Shown here piece by piece: positions 33,915-45,158 of a DNA stretch of 64,000 nt; within the stretch, counting starts at the first letter, position 1; each line of letters starts with the position of its first letter. The notes beneath the pieces were generated by a model, which was not told where the DNA came from, searched no databases, and was given only the letters and a program-made list of their open reading frames with translations. This stretch comes from Linanthus parryae. Its lineage: Eukaryota > Streptophyta > Magnoliopsida > Ericales > Polemoniaceae. A program made the position numbers and the translations under genes. The DNA is taken from assembly GCA_023055425.1 (NCBI GenBank), contig JALGPY010000003.1, positions 78,219,491 through 78,283,490 of the forward strand, given 5' to 3'.

Positions 33915-34382
33915 TTATGACACTCACGATTTCTATCACCTCACAAACGATAACGAAAAGATGCAAAACACGCATTTTAACGTGGTTGTTTGCACAATAT
34001 TTTCTAACTACATCCACGGACAAGAAAGTCCTTTATTAAATCGATGAGAACCTATCACAATGATAATACATATTTCTCAGACTCTAAAGGACTGATTTAT
34101 ACCGCCTACAAACCGTCACGAGGCCCTTGAGGTTTCCATCCTTATTTCTCGCCTCGACATTCTATTCGTGATAAGACCTGCACTCGTCGTGCGAAGGCCT
34201 TCGTTCAAAGGTCTTTCTGGTCTTACTGTGAACAACCTTCTTGTTTTGAGAAGACATTCTCGCATTGAATCCGCGTGGGTTGTCTTCGTGCGAAGACACA
34301 TTGTCTTTATGCGAAGACATCTAGAAAAAATCTCCATCGTTCTCCCTTGAGTATCCTCAAGCTTCAAGGCATATTTCCAACA
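33915..34382 (-). repeat. 5' LTR of the Tork-like element
   Basis: This 468-bp LTR runs from tgttatgac to ccaaca and is followed by the tactt duplication (34383-34387). The decayed primer-binding site is at about 33902-33914. Confidence 0.88.
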
Positions 34383-34577
34383 TACTTACTACAATTCCTT
34401 TTATTGTTGTAGATAATAACTGGCTACCTCTGTCTCAATTACATGTGTATATATCCCAATCACTTTGAGCATCAAATTATTGACCTCCATAGAACTGTTT
34501 AGGCATTCAAATTTTTTATTTTGGCTACCTCAATAAGTCCCAAATATTCGTGTCTCCTCTTTGTTAAGAGTATTGTA

Positions 34578-34995
34578 TTTGACTTGTAATCAAAACAGCA
34601 TAAATAATATAGTGTGAGAGATGCACATGATTGCTTCTCATGTGACGCAGTGGTACAGGATTGTGTCTAAGACGTGCCTTGACTTGGAGGCAAAGTAATT
34701 CCTAATTGCTTGGTGACCACCGCCACTACATGAATATAAACGCTCATGCTTATTTCGTATCACAGTTGTTTGGTGTTTGGTAGTGTGTCGTGTGGGTGTT
34801 TGGTTCTGATTGGTCGTCGTGACCGTTGTGGCCACGACGTACATTATATTCGGGTTCTTTCTTAATAAAATATCGGGTTTTTGCCGTGGATTTAGCTAGC
34901 AGGTTCATTGCGAGTTCGTTAGTGAAACAAGTTAAATATAGTCTCATTCTTGATTTCGTTTCATTGTTCTTTCTTGAATACCCCCAGTCATAACA
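34578..34995 (+). repeat. 5' LTR of the small non-coding element
   Basis: Homologous to 44355-44753 along its length, with many substitutions, so the element is old. It ends in ataaca. Confidence 0.78.
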
Positions 34996-35451
34996 AACTG
35001 GTATTTGATCCGGGGTTCCAAGATCTGGGTGGAGCTAAGAGATATGATTTCATATTTTGAAACTTAAAGATAGGGTTTCTTGATTCAGGTGGAGCAGGCT
35101 ATCCGGAGTAGGGTTCAGATTCCTCGAATAATGGTGTCTTGTTTGGCGATCAAGATCGATCTGTTAGTGAGGAGAAGCAGGTACACCCACCATTTCAAAT
35201 CCCATGGAGGGGGCTATCGGGTTTCCTTGCATGGAGCAATATGGCTCACATCTGATTAGGTGTGCAAGGGATCGGGAAAATCCAGCACGAATTTGATACT
35301 GGCGCGAATCTGGCGCCTCACTCGCATGTGGCGTCCGGCGATTGATGTTCATGAACAATCCGGCTCAGGCGTGGAGTATCTGGTGTGTGAATTGAATCGT
35401 GTTCTGACTCATGCATTGCAGGAACTCGTTGAAGTTGGAGCAACAACATGG

Positions 35452-36864
35452 TTTAGGGTTTTGATCATGGATACGCGGCGGAAAGATAATTTATCCATTC
35501 AATAACCTCCAAGGATCACAGGAAGAGAATCATAACGATGGTAAAGGAAGAATCATGTAACACACCTTAGGGTTCTCCTGTGATGACTTGTATGTGAATT
35601 GTGTCACATCTGTACGGTTGATTTACGCCTAGAGTCGAGATCTAGATCTTCCTTCTCCTTAGTGCTAGCTTGGACAGGAAGAAGAGGAAGAAGAAATCAC
35701 ACAACGAGGATCAAAGAGAGGGCTCGACCTCTCTTTATGGTCGACGCGTAGGGGGCCGACCAAGGGGGTCGGGTTCGGCCTCCTTGTGTCGTGTTCTCTC
35801 TCCTTTTTTCTCAGCCACTCGACTTATGTTATGAACATTAATGTGGGAAGGAAGCTTGGATCATCCTTTATATAGTCCAACAACTCCTTGTCAACTACCT
35901 ATAGGCCCTTCCTAATCCTACATGAGTTCGGATTAGTCCCTTCCTTGCATATTTTTCCTACTGAGTTTGCAAGGTGTTGCAGAGTGATCCATGTAATTAA
36001 TTAATCATATTAGTTAATTCCCAAATCTAGTTCAACCCTGTGTAGCGTGTGACCCCATAGGTTCCATCTAGTTGGTATCAACAATTTGCTAATATTGAGC
36101 GGTCTCTGGCAAGACATCCATTTTAGCCAACTAATAGAATAGCCATCCGACAAACCTTGTGCAAGTAATTGTCACATCCCTTTGTCTCCATAACCGGATT
36201 GGACATGAGACATACAAGTCACACTTGTATATCCAATCCATAGTTTCTCGATCCTGTGAACAGCCTTATTCGTGCAAATAACATCAATATCCCATATTGA
36301 TTTATTTGAGTCTGGCCACACCTTCCATAAGCACTATCTCTCGAGTGGCCTCGGATATTTTCTCCCGTTATGTGAGAGGGAAAAATTCTATCTAAGTCTA
36401 CTACGATTTCTAATCTTGCTTCTTATTGTATCCAGTACACGCCTTTATAGCTACCCAGTTACGGTTTAGCGTTTGACGCTACCAAAATCACAATAATCCA
36501 CAACTAGATAATCTAGTGACTTCAAGTCTAAGGATGACAATACCGTTGTCACCACGAGAAGCGCTTGTTTTTACATAACATGTATGTAGCCTTCTCGGAG
36601 ATGGGTCGATCCTATATGCCATTACGCTTAATGCATACCCATGTGTTGGATCATGATATCTCCATATCAATCAAACCCCATACTAGTATATATATGATTG
36701 TCCCACTTAATCATTATAATGGACTAGGGATATTTAAGATAAACAACACAATTGTAAATCTAAGGACTTCATTATATTAAATATCCAATAAATAATACAA
36801 CGAATATTCTAGCCAAAATAAGTTCATACTAAACTAGATTGCCTCTAGGTCATCTATTCCAATA
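35452..36864 (-). repeat. 3' LTR of copia copy 2
   Basis: Begins ttagggttttgatc-like instead of tgtaggg and ends ccaata rather than ccaaca. Both ends have decayed. The flanking catgg fixes the borders. Confidence 0.92.
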
Positions 36865-36876
36865 GTCTCCCACTTG
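36865..36876 (-). other. Polypurine tract of copia copy 2
   Basis: The - strand reads AAGTGGGAGAC directly beside the 3' LTR, as in copy 1. Confidence 0.85.
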
Positions 36877-36878
36877 CG

Positions 36879-39800
36879 CTAGAGCCAATTTGATGCATCC
36901 CGTATGCCAATGCTCCTAGTGTTCCCTTCATGCTTGCGCTGAACAAGCGACTTTGAAAGTGGATTTGAAAGATTCTCATCTGTGGGAATCTTGCATATCC
37001 GAACGTCTCCTCTATCGATAATATCTCGAATAAGACGGAACTTTCTGAGCACGTGTTTGGATTTCTGGTGTGACCGAGGCTCCTTTGATTGCGCGATCGC
37101 CCCAGTGTTGTCACAGTACAACTCTACTGAATCCGCAATGGTAGGAACCACACCAAGTTCAGAAACAAATTTCCTAATCCAAACAGCTTCCTTTGCTGCG
37201 CCATTTGCAGCAATGTACTCAGCCTTTGTTGTAGAATCAGCCACCGTCTCTTGCTTGGAACTCTTCGAGCTCACCGCTGCTCCATTCAGGCAAAACACAT
37301 ATCCCGACTGTGATCTGAAATCATCTCTGTCGGTTTGGAAGCTTGCATCCGTGTAACCCCTTACACGCAACTCTTCCTCACCACCAAATATCAAGAAAGC
37401 ATCCTTAGTTCTTCACAAGTATTTTAGGATGTTCTTGACTGCAATCCAGTAACTCTCACCCGGATCGGATTGGTATCTTCTTGTCATACTCTAGGCATTT
37501 GACACATCTGGTCTGGTACATAACATGACGTACATGATAGATCCTATAGCCGAGGCATAGGGAATCCTACTCATGCGTTCCTCCTCAATCTCATTGGAAG
37601 GACAATCACTCTTCGAAAGAGTAATTCCATGTGACATGGGCAAGAATCCCTTCTTGTAATCTTGCATGTTGAACCGCTTCAACACTTTGTCAATATATGT
37701 ACTTTGACTTAGGCCTAGCAGTCTCCTAGATCTATCTCTATAGATATTTATACCAAGTATATAGGTTGCTTCCCCTAAGTCCTTCATAGAGAAACACTTT
37801 CCTAGCCAATCATTAACAGATTGGAGCGTGGGAACGTCGTCTCCAATGAGTAGTATGGCATCCACATACAAGACCAGAAAAGCTACAAAGCTCCCACTAA
37901 CCTTCTTGTAGACACAAGACTCATCTTCGTTTATGATGAAGCCAAACTCTTTGACTAATTCATCAAAGCGTCGATTCTAACTCTTGGAAGCTTTCTTTAA
38001 TCCATAAATGGACCGTTGCAGCTTACAGACTTTGTTGGCATGCTTTGGATCTTCAAAACCCTCAGGATGTATCATATACACGACCTCGAGGAGATTCCCA
38101 TAGAGGAATGATGTTTTGACATCCAGCTGCTAAATCTCATAGTCGTAGTATGCTGCAATGGCAAGTAGGATTCGGATGGATTTGGTCATAGCGACTGGTG
38201 AAAAGGTTTCATCATAGTCAATACCATGAATTTAACTGAATCCTTTAGCCACAAATCGGCCCTTATAGGTAATCACGTTACCATCCATGTCGATCTTCTT
38301 CTTGAAGACCCACTTGCAACCTACGGGTCGCGCCCCTTCGTGTGGTTCCACCAATTCCATACTTTGTTGGTATACATGGATTCCATCTCGGATCTCATGG
38401 CTTCAAGCCATCTCTGAGAGTCCGGCCTTTTCATGACCTCTTTATAAGTAGTAGGCTCATCATCTATGAGCATCAAGTCACCATACTCTGTCACGATAAG
38501 TCCATAACTCTCTGGCTCCTGGCGCACTCTACTAGATCTACGAAGCTCTTGTGCTACTTGAACAGGTTGTTCCACAACTTCTTGTGGTTCCTGTTCATGT
38601 TCCATAGTAGGATCAGTGTTTTGTGGTTCTTGAACTTCTTCAAGTTCTACAGTCCTCCAACTTGCTTCTTTAGAGACAAACTCTCTTTCGAGAAACACGC
38701 CGGACCGAGAAACAAACACTTTGTTCTCAGTTGGATTGTAGAAGTAGTAACCCTTAGTTTCCTTAGGGTACCCCCAAAAACTTACACTTATCCAACTATG
38801 GCTCTAGCTTGTCTGATTGTAAACGCGACAGTGTGGGACGCCTCCAACTCCACATCTCATGTGGTGTCTTTCATGACTGATTTAAATGAAACACGGTGAA
38901 TGGTGAAAGATGCAATTAATAGAGCATAGACCCAAAATAATAATGGAAGGTCGGTTTGACATATCATAGATCGAACCATATCCAATAGTGTTCGATTCCT
39001 CCTCTTAGACATGCTGTTCCACTCTGGCGTTCCGGGTGGAGTGAATTGGTACACGATCCCACACTCTCTAAGATAGTCGTCAAACTCTTGGCTCAAGTAC
39101 TCACCTCCGCGATCCGTTCGTAGATCCTTGATGCTCTTTCCAAGTTGCTTCTCTACTTCACTCTTGAATTCTTTGAACCTTTCAAAGGATTTGGATTTGG
39201 CCTTCATAAGGTATACAAATCCATATCTACTGAAATCTTCAGTAAATGTGATGAAGTAGACGTAATCACCCCTGGCAGGCGTGGAAAATGGCCCACATAC
39301 ATCAGTATGCACGAGCGCCAATTTCTCACTAATCATCTCACCTTTCTTACTGAAAGGGGACTTTGTCATTTTCCCCAATAAACAAGCCTCACATTTCTCA
39401 TATGATTCGAAATCAAATGAGTCTAGAAATCCATCCTTATGGAGTCTAGATACACGTTTCTCGTTTATGAAGTAGGATTTAAATCATTTATTTTAATCCT
39501 CTTAGTATTAATGTTGTATATATGATTGCTTAGTTCAAGGAAATACAGTCCATTAAATAATTGCCCACTACAATAGTGAATATTATTAAAATAAACGGAA
39601 CAACAATTGTTCTTTATTGAAATAATAAAACCTTCCTTGTCCAAACAAGAAATAAAAATAATGTCTCTGCTCATAGCAGGCACAAAATAGCAATTATTTA
39701 ATTCTAAAATTAATCCTGAAGGCAGAGACAGCTCGTACACGCCTACGGCAGATGCAGCAACCTTTGCTCCATTCATCTCCCCTTTGGCCAATCTTCTACT

Positions 39801-40752
39801 TCTCTTTAGATCCTGTACATTTCGACAAATGTGAGATCCACATTCAGTATCCAATACCCACGATGTAGATATAGTTAAATTGACATCTACAAAAAAACTA
39901 CCTGGTGGTGGTGGAATCACTATTCCAAGCCTCTTGTCCTCCATATACTTTGGGCAGTTCCTCCTCCAGTGTCCAGGCTGACTGCAGTAGTGATACTCAC
40001 CTTTAGTAACATCTTTGGCAATTCCACCAACAGGCTTAAGGACAGGTTCCTTGGACTTGGCAACTGACCTGCCTTTGCCCTTGGAGGATGAGGCAAACAT
40101 TTTTCCCTTTCCTTTCTGTACCATCATAATGGCCTTGCCCTTACCCTTGTTGATGCTTTGTTCAGCTGTCCTCAACATATTGAGTAAATCTGGCAATGGT
40201 TTCACAATCTCATCATGTTATAGTTCATGATGAACTGCCATAACTCTAAGGCAACGATTCCAACACGAGATCGGTGGCCAACTCTTGGCCGACCGGGAAT
40301 GCTAGTCGTGCGAGATTCTCCAAGTATCCGATCATACGGAGTACAGGAGGGCCCACAGGGTTGCCTTCAGCCAGATGACAATTGAACAATGCCTTAGAAA
40401 CTTCATACCTCTAAACCCTCGCCTGCTCTTGGAAGAGCTTCTTCAAGTGTTCGAACATATCGACTGCATTCATGTTCTAATGTTGCTTCTGAAGCTCAGA
40501 GTTCATGGTGCATAGCATGAGGCAGGCCGCATCATTAGCGTCATCAACACGCTTCTTATACGCCTTTAGGGATGTAGGAGTATTGTTCTCTGGACCTGCT
40601 GGAACTTGCTTCTCTATTGCGTACAGTTTCTTCTCTTGCTTGAGAACGATTCTCAAGTTTCTGTACCAATCAAGGAAATTGGTTCTAGAGAGCTTGTCGT
40701 TCTGAAGAACAGAGCGTAGGTAATGTTGTGAACTCGATGAGTTGTTTGTCAT
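36879..40752 (-). pseudogene. Copia copy 2 gag-pol, inactivated at several key residues
   Basis: The ATG at 40752 starts MTNNSSSSQHYLRSVL, homologous to copy 1 gag. Recognisable pieces are gag to protease (40752-39465), integrase (39378-38857), integrase tail and reverse transcriptase (38719-37491), and RNase H (37394-36879). Point changes hit essential sites: the first zinc-knuckle cysteine is tyrosine, protease DTG is DTE (39851-39843), the integrase catalytic glutamate in NxxSERRN is lysine, and reverse transcriptase YVDD is YVDA (37868-37857). Stops and frameshifts separate the pieces. No functional product is expected. Confidence 0.93.
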
Positions 40753-42388
40753 TTGGAATTCTACAAAAGGAAAATACGCAAGTTTTAGTATTTGTGAACT
40801 TTTGACTATATTCAATAATGTCTAGGTTATTAAATATAGCTCCCACTATTTTTCTACGGATTAATAAGCCTCAAGATATGAATGCGGAAAATATCATTAT
40901 ATTTTCTAGTGGTCCAAGATCCATGTTTCATCTCCTTTTGAGCTTGCTTTGGCAAATCATCCAAAATTTGACTACTTTAGGTAGGAACAATTCCAATTGT
41001 ATCCCATGCAACTCTTGGTTCAATTGGGCAAATAACTCCTTATTTATCAATCCGCATGGATAATCCCAATTGATTGCCTCTAGGTTTTAATCATATTAAT
41101 AACCCAGTTGTTTCCAACCACTTATTTAAACAATTGCACATTACTTGCTTGTGCCATCGCATTGCATCATTATGAACCAAGTCGCCTTGCTTTGGCATGC
41201 ACGAACTTGATAAATCATGATGACAATGAGTGTTTAAATAACAAGAAGGCAAAAACACAATATTTGAATTCTGAGAGATTTTAATATTCAATTTTAATTA
41301 TTTTGTTGATCCATATCAACTGATCTATCTATTTTGAGTTTGGGAACAACTCCAAACAATAGATTCGGGTTGTTAATTATATTATTATCCTAATTGCATG
41401 CATCATACATACACCAATAACAAAATAATAAGACAGAAAAATAAACAACCACAAAAATAAAGAAAACGTGATATGGATGTGGCCTTTTCTAGACTAAGAT
41501 ATTCCCAAGCCAATGAGAATATCTATGAACACTAAATAGCAAACACATCTCCATGTGCCTCCATCTCTTGGTCCATCCTTCATAGTCATGTGGAATTCTC
41601 CATGCTCCATCTTTTGTGGCTTCTTTGGATTCGGGCTTTTTTGCTCAAATTTTGGCTAACAATCTATTCTATCTAGCACTAGCTCACAACTATACTAAAT
41701 AAAATAAATCTCACAAGTTGAGAAATACAATCGGCTCGCAGGCCGTAAACCCTAATTAATTATTAAATTAAATTGATCGGCTCGCAGGCCGTAAATCAAA
41801 CCACAAAATTAAACAATCACATCAAGCCACATCCTAAGGCCATATCCAACCACCATGCGATTTGCACATAAACAGTTAAAATCCAATTTTAACGCACTTG
41901 GCCATTTTTTAATTGATTTTAGGATTTCTAGGGTTAAAACATTCCAAGAGGCCCATCATCCTATGGCCGAACCCCTTTGGAGCCGCCCCGGGCCAAGCCA
42001 AGGCTGGTCGGCCCAACCCGTGGAGTTGGCAGACCGCCTAGGTCCTTGGCCTAGGTGGCTTGGGAGGCAAGGAAGGGAGAGGGGCGGTCCTTGGGTTGAA
42101 CCTCCTTAGTTGTTTCCAAAACAACTCCTTCCTTGTTCCCCAAGTCCAAAAAGTTTCCAAATTTGAAGCTAGTTTCCAAATTGGTGCCCAAACCATAGTT
42201 CTAAGATCCGAAAATTTCTCAAACTCACTAGTTCATGCATTCAATGCAAAAACTAGGTCTTGTTTTGTTAAATTATTGAAAATTGCATCACAGGCTTGAT
42301 TTGTCCGTTTTACGCGATAAACAACAAATTTAAAGTGTAAAACTATCAAAACGTAACACATAAACCACGTATTTGTTCTACGACCCGT
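40753..42388 (-). other. Long untranslated leader of copia copy 2
   Basis: About 1.6 kb without a coding frame, homologous in layout to 4287-5884. ctcgcaggccgta occurs at 41735 and 41781, 46 bp apart, as in copy 1. Confidence 0.75.
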
Positions 42389-42401
42389 GGCTCTGATACC
42401 A
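42389..42401 (-). other. Primer-binding site of copia copy 2
   Basis: The - strand reads TGGTATCAGAGCC one base inside the 5' LTR. It is an intact initiator-tRNA-Met-type site. Confidence 0.9.
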
Positions 42402-42402
42402 C

Positions 42403-43768
42403 TGTAGGGTTTCGATCATGGATACGCAGCAGAAAGATAATTTATCCATTCAATAACCTCCAAGGATCACAGGAAGAGAATCATAACGATGGTAAAGGAA
42501 GAATCATGTAACACACCTTAGGGTTCTCCTGTGATGAATTGTAACGTGAATTGTGTGACGTCTCTACGGTTGATCCACGCCTAGAGTTGAGATCTTGATA
42601 TTCCTTATCCTTAGTGCTAGCTTGTACCGGAGGAAGAAGAAGAAGAAGAAATCACGCAACGAGGATCAAAGGGAGGGCTCGGCCTCTCTTTGTGGCCGAC
42701 CGGTAGGGGGCGGACCAAAGGGGTCGGGTTCGGCCTCCTTGTTTCTTTCTTTTGTTCTCTCCCACTCAACTTATGTTATGAGCATTAGTGTGGGAAGGAA
42801 GCTAGGAGCATCCTTTATATATTCCAACAACTCCTTGTCAACTACTAAGTTTACATATTAGTCCTACTAAGTTTGCAAGGTGTTGCAAAGTGATCCTTCT
42901 AATTAATTAATCATATTAATGAATTACCAAATCTAGTTCAACCCTCTGTAGCGTGTGACCCCATAGGTTCTATCTAGTTGGTAGCAACAATTTTCTAATA
43001 TGTAGCGGTCTGTAGCAAGACATCCATTCTAGCCAACTAATAGAATAGTCATCCGACAAACCTTGTGCAAGTAATTGTCACATCTCTTTGTCTCCATATC
43101 CGGATTGGAAACGAGACATACAAGTCACACTCGTATATCCAATCCATAGTTTCTCGATCCTGGGAATAGCTTTATTCGTGAAAATAACATCAATGTCCCA
43201 TATTGATTTATTTGAGTCTGGCCAGACATTCCATAAGCACTATCCCTCGAGTGGCCTCGGATATTTGCTCCCCCGTTATGTGGGAGGGACAAATTCTATC
43301 TACGTCTACTACGATTTCTAAGCTTGCTTCATATTGTATCCAATACACGCCTTTATAGCTACCCAGTTACGGTGTAGCGTCTGACGCTGCCAAAATCACA
43401 ATAATCCACAACTAGATAATCTAGTGACTTTAAGTCTAAGGATGACAATACTGTTGTCACCACGAGAAGCGCTTGTGACTTTACATAACATGTATGTAGC
43501 CTTCTCAGAGATGGGTCAATCTAGTATGCCATTACCCTTAATGAATACCCATGAGTTTGATCATGATATCTCCATATCAATCCAACCCATAGTAATATAT
43601 AGATGATTGTCCCTAATCGTTATAATGGACTAGATATATTTAAGATAAACAACACAATTATAAATCTAAGGACCATTATATTAAATATTTAATAAATAAT
43701 ACAACGAATATTCTAGCCAAAATAAGTTCATACTAAACTAGATTGCCTCTAGGGCATCTATTCCAACA
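42403..43768 (-). repeat. 5' LTR of copia copy 2
   Basis: This 1366-bp LTR runs from tgtaggg to ccaaca and is followed by catgg. It is non-coding, with a GC-rich block near 42660-42740. Confidence 0.93.
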
Positions 43769-44354
43769 CATGGAGCATCAGGCGCATGAGATTTTTGTCA
43801 CGCGCATCTGGTCCTGGTGTTGGAGCGTATTCTGCACGAGGTTTGATTTTGGCATGCATATGTTTTTGGAGAATTTACTATGACAAACATTGAGCTGGCA
43901 TCTGGCGCGATATGTTTTTGGCGAGCATCTGGTACATCTGAGGCATACGGGGCACATCAGGCACTACACATCTGTTTGGGCACTTGTGATTAGGTGTGTC
44001 GGATCCGGTAAGTAATCACATCTTGCACTTGTCATGGTACATCTTCGGGCGCAATTGGGCACAACAGGAATACATTCGGTCCAATTTCTAAGTGAATGTA
44101 TTCGAGTCTGGTTCTGTGTGGCGCATCTTTTTTTTTGTGATTTCAGAAGTTCATCCACATTCGGCACATTCGTTTCTAGAAACGCATGGTAGTTGGAACA
44201 ACGATTTGGCGGTTCAGGTTTTGCATACAGCTGCAGATAATCTGTTTTATGAGGCGTGTCGTTTCTGCTCCTAGGGGAGGCATCTGTTTCTCGAATGAGC
44301 AGAGGAACATATGTTCTGGTTCGGGTTGCAGAGATGATTCAGTTCAAGATGGGA

Positions 44355-44753
44355 TTTGACTTGTAATGAAAACCGCATAACTGCAATAGTGTGAGAGTAG
44401 CACATGATTGCTTCTCATGTGAGGCGGTGGTGAAGGTTTGTATCGAAGTGGTGCCTTGACTTGGAGGCAAAGTAATTCCTAATTGCTTTGTGACCACCAC
44501 CCCTACATTCCTATAAAGGCTCATGCTTCTTTGGTAACACACACGGGGACGAACAGGTAGCACTGGCATAGTTCTTTAGTGTTTTGGTAGTGAGTCAGGT
44601 GGGTGTTTGGTTCTGGTTGGCCGCTCTGGTCTTTGTGGCCACAACGTACATTGTAATGGTGTTCGTTGCGAATGCTTTAGTGAACCACGTTAAAATTGTC
44701 TCGTTCTTGGTTTCGTCTCATCGTTTTTACTTGAATAGCCCCAAGTTATAACA
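44355..44753 (+). repeat. 3' LTR of the small non-coding element
   Basis: Homologous to 34578-34995. It ends ataaca and is followed by aataatag. Confidence 0.78.
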
Positions 44754-45041
44754 AATAATAGTTCAAAAATTAACAAAAAGATGTTGTCATTCGTAGACAT
44801 TGTTTGTCAAGAACTAGTTGTCCCAAAAAAAAGGCTACGAGCAAGCACCTAAATTTCAGTGTGTTTGTGTAATATTTCTAATAAAATGTCACTTTAGAGT
44901 AATAGTTCTGAACAATTGGGGTTGTAATTTAAATTTAACGACCTCAGAGGTCAACGCGCGTACAAAGATTGAAGAAGTCGGTTAAGTTGGTTTCTTCTTT
45001 TGTAAGCATCCACGCACCGCGTTCGTTAGCACCGCCCCCTA

Positions 45042-45047
45042 TATAAA
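45042..45047 (+). promoter_or_regulatory. TATA box of the Nudix gene
   Basis: The sequence tataaa lies in ccccctatataaacacg, about 115 bp before the ATG. The distance leaves room for an untranslated leader of roughly 85 bases that includes the CT-rich tract. The region 44754-45041 before it holds no gene I can recognise. Confidence 0.65.
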
Positions 45048-45099
45048 CACGTCTTCCTTCCGAATCAATATCTTTCTTATCTCTTGTCCCTGTAGAAAC

Positions 45100-45147
45100 T
45101 CTCTCTCTCTCTCCCTCTCCCTCCCTCTCCCTCTCCCTCTCCCTCTC
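45100..45147 (+). repeat. CT-rich microsatellite in the 5' untranslated region
   Basis: Runs of ctctct and ctccct units lie between the TATA box and the start codon. Such pyrimidine tracts are common in plant 5' untranslated regions and are length-variable. Confidence 0.75.
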
Positions 45148-45158
45148 TGCAAGTAGAC

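Larger units (their letters stand above)
28038..34382 (-). mobile_element. Degenerate Ty1-copia element of TNT1/Tork type
   Basis: LTRs at 28038-28515 and 33915-34382 share tgttaygacactcac at one end and ttccaac at the other. The primer-binding site (- strand TGTATCAGATC, a decayed TGGTATCAGA) is next to the right LTR. Fragments of gag, protease, integrase, reverse transcriptase and RNase H follow leftwards, all broken by stops. A solo LTR of the other copia family (28923-30321) lies in the RNase H region. The tactt target duplication is intact. The element is older than that solo LTR and younger than the LINE remnant around it. Confidence 0.9.
35452..43768 (-). mobile_element. Ty1-copia LTR retrotransposon, copy 2 (older, dead)
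   Basis: LTRs are 35452-36864 (3') and 42403-43768 (5'). The duplication catgg is at 35447-35451 and 43769-43773. The layout equals copy 1 with the same leader length and repeats, but gag-pol is broken by many stops and frameshifts. The LTRs differ in length (1413 versus 1366 bp), and the left one has lost canonical ends (tt and ccaata). The element split the small LTR element whose repeats lie at 34578 and 44355. Confidence 0.94.
34578..44753 (+). mobile_element. Small non-coding LTR element split by copia copy 2
   Basis: Direct repeats of about 400-418 bp (34578-34995 and 44355-44753) share long blocks such as cacatgattgcttctcatgtg and ggaggcaaagtaattcctaa. Next to the left repeat is TGGTATTTGATC (34999), a decayed primer site. 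Before the right repeat is a purine tract (caagatggga). Once the copia insertion and one catgg are removed, the internal region is only about 1 kb with no credible protein frame, so this is a TRIM-like or deleted element. I could not find a clear target duplication of its own. Confidence 0.75.

Noticed and set aside
34569..34573. Target-site duplication for the small LTR element
   Set aside because: Candidate flanks (agtat or gtatt on the left, aataa on the right) do not match at any start I tried.
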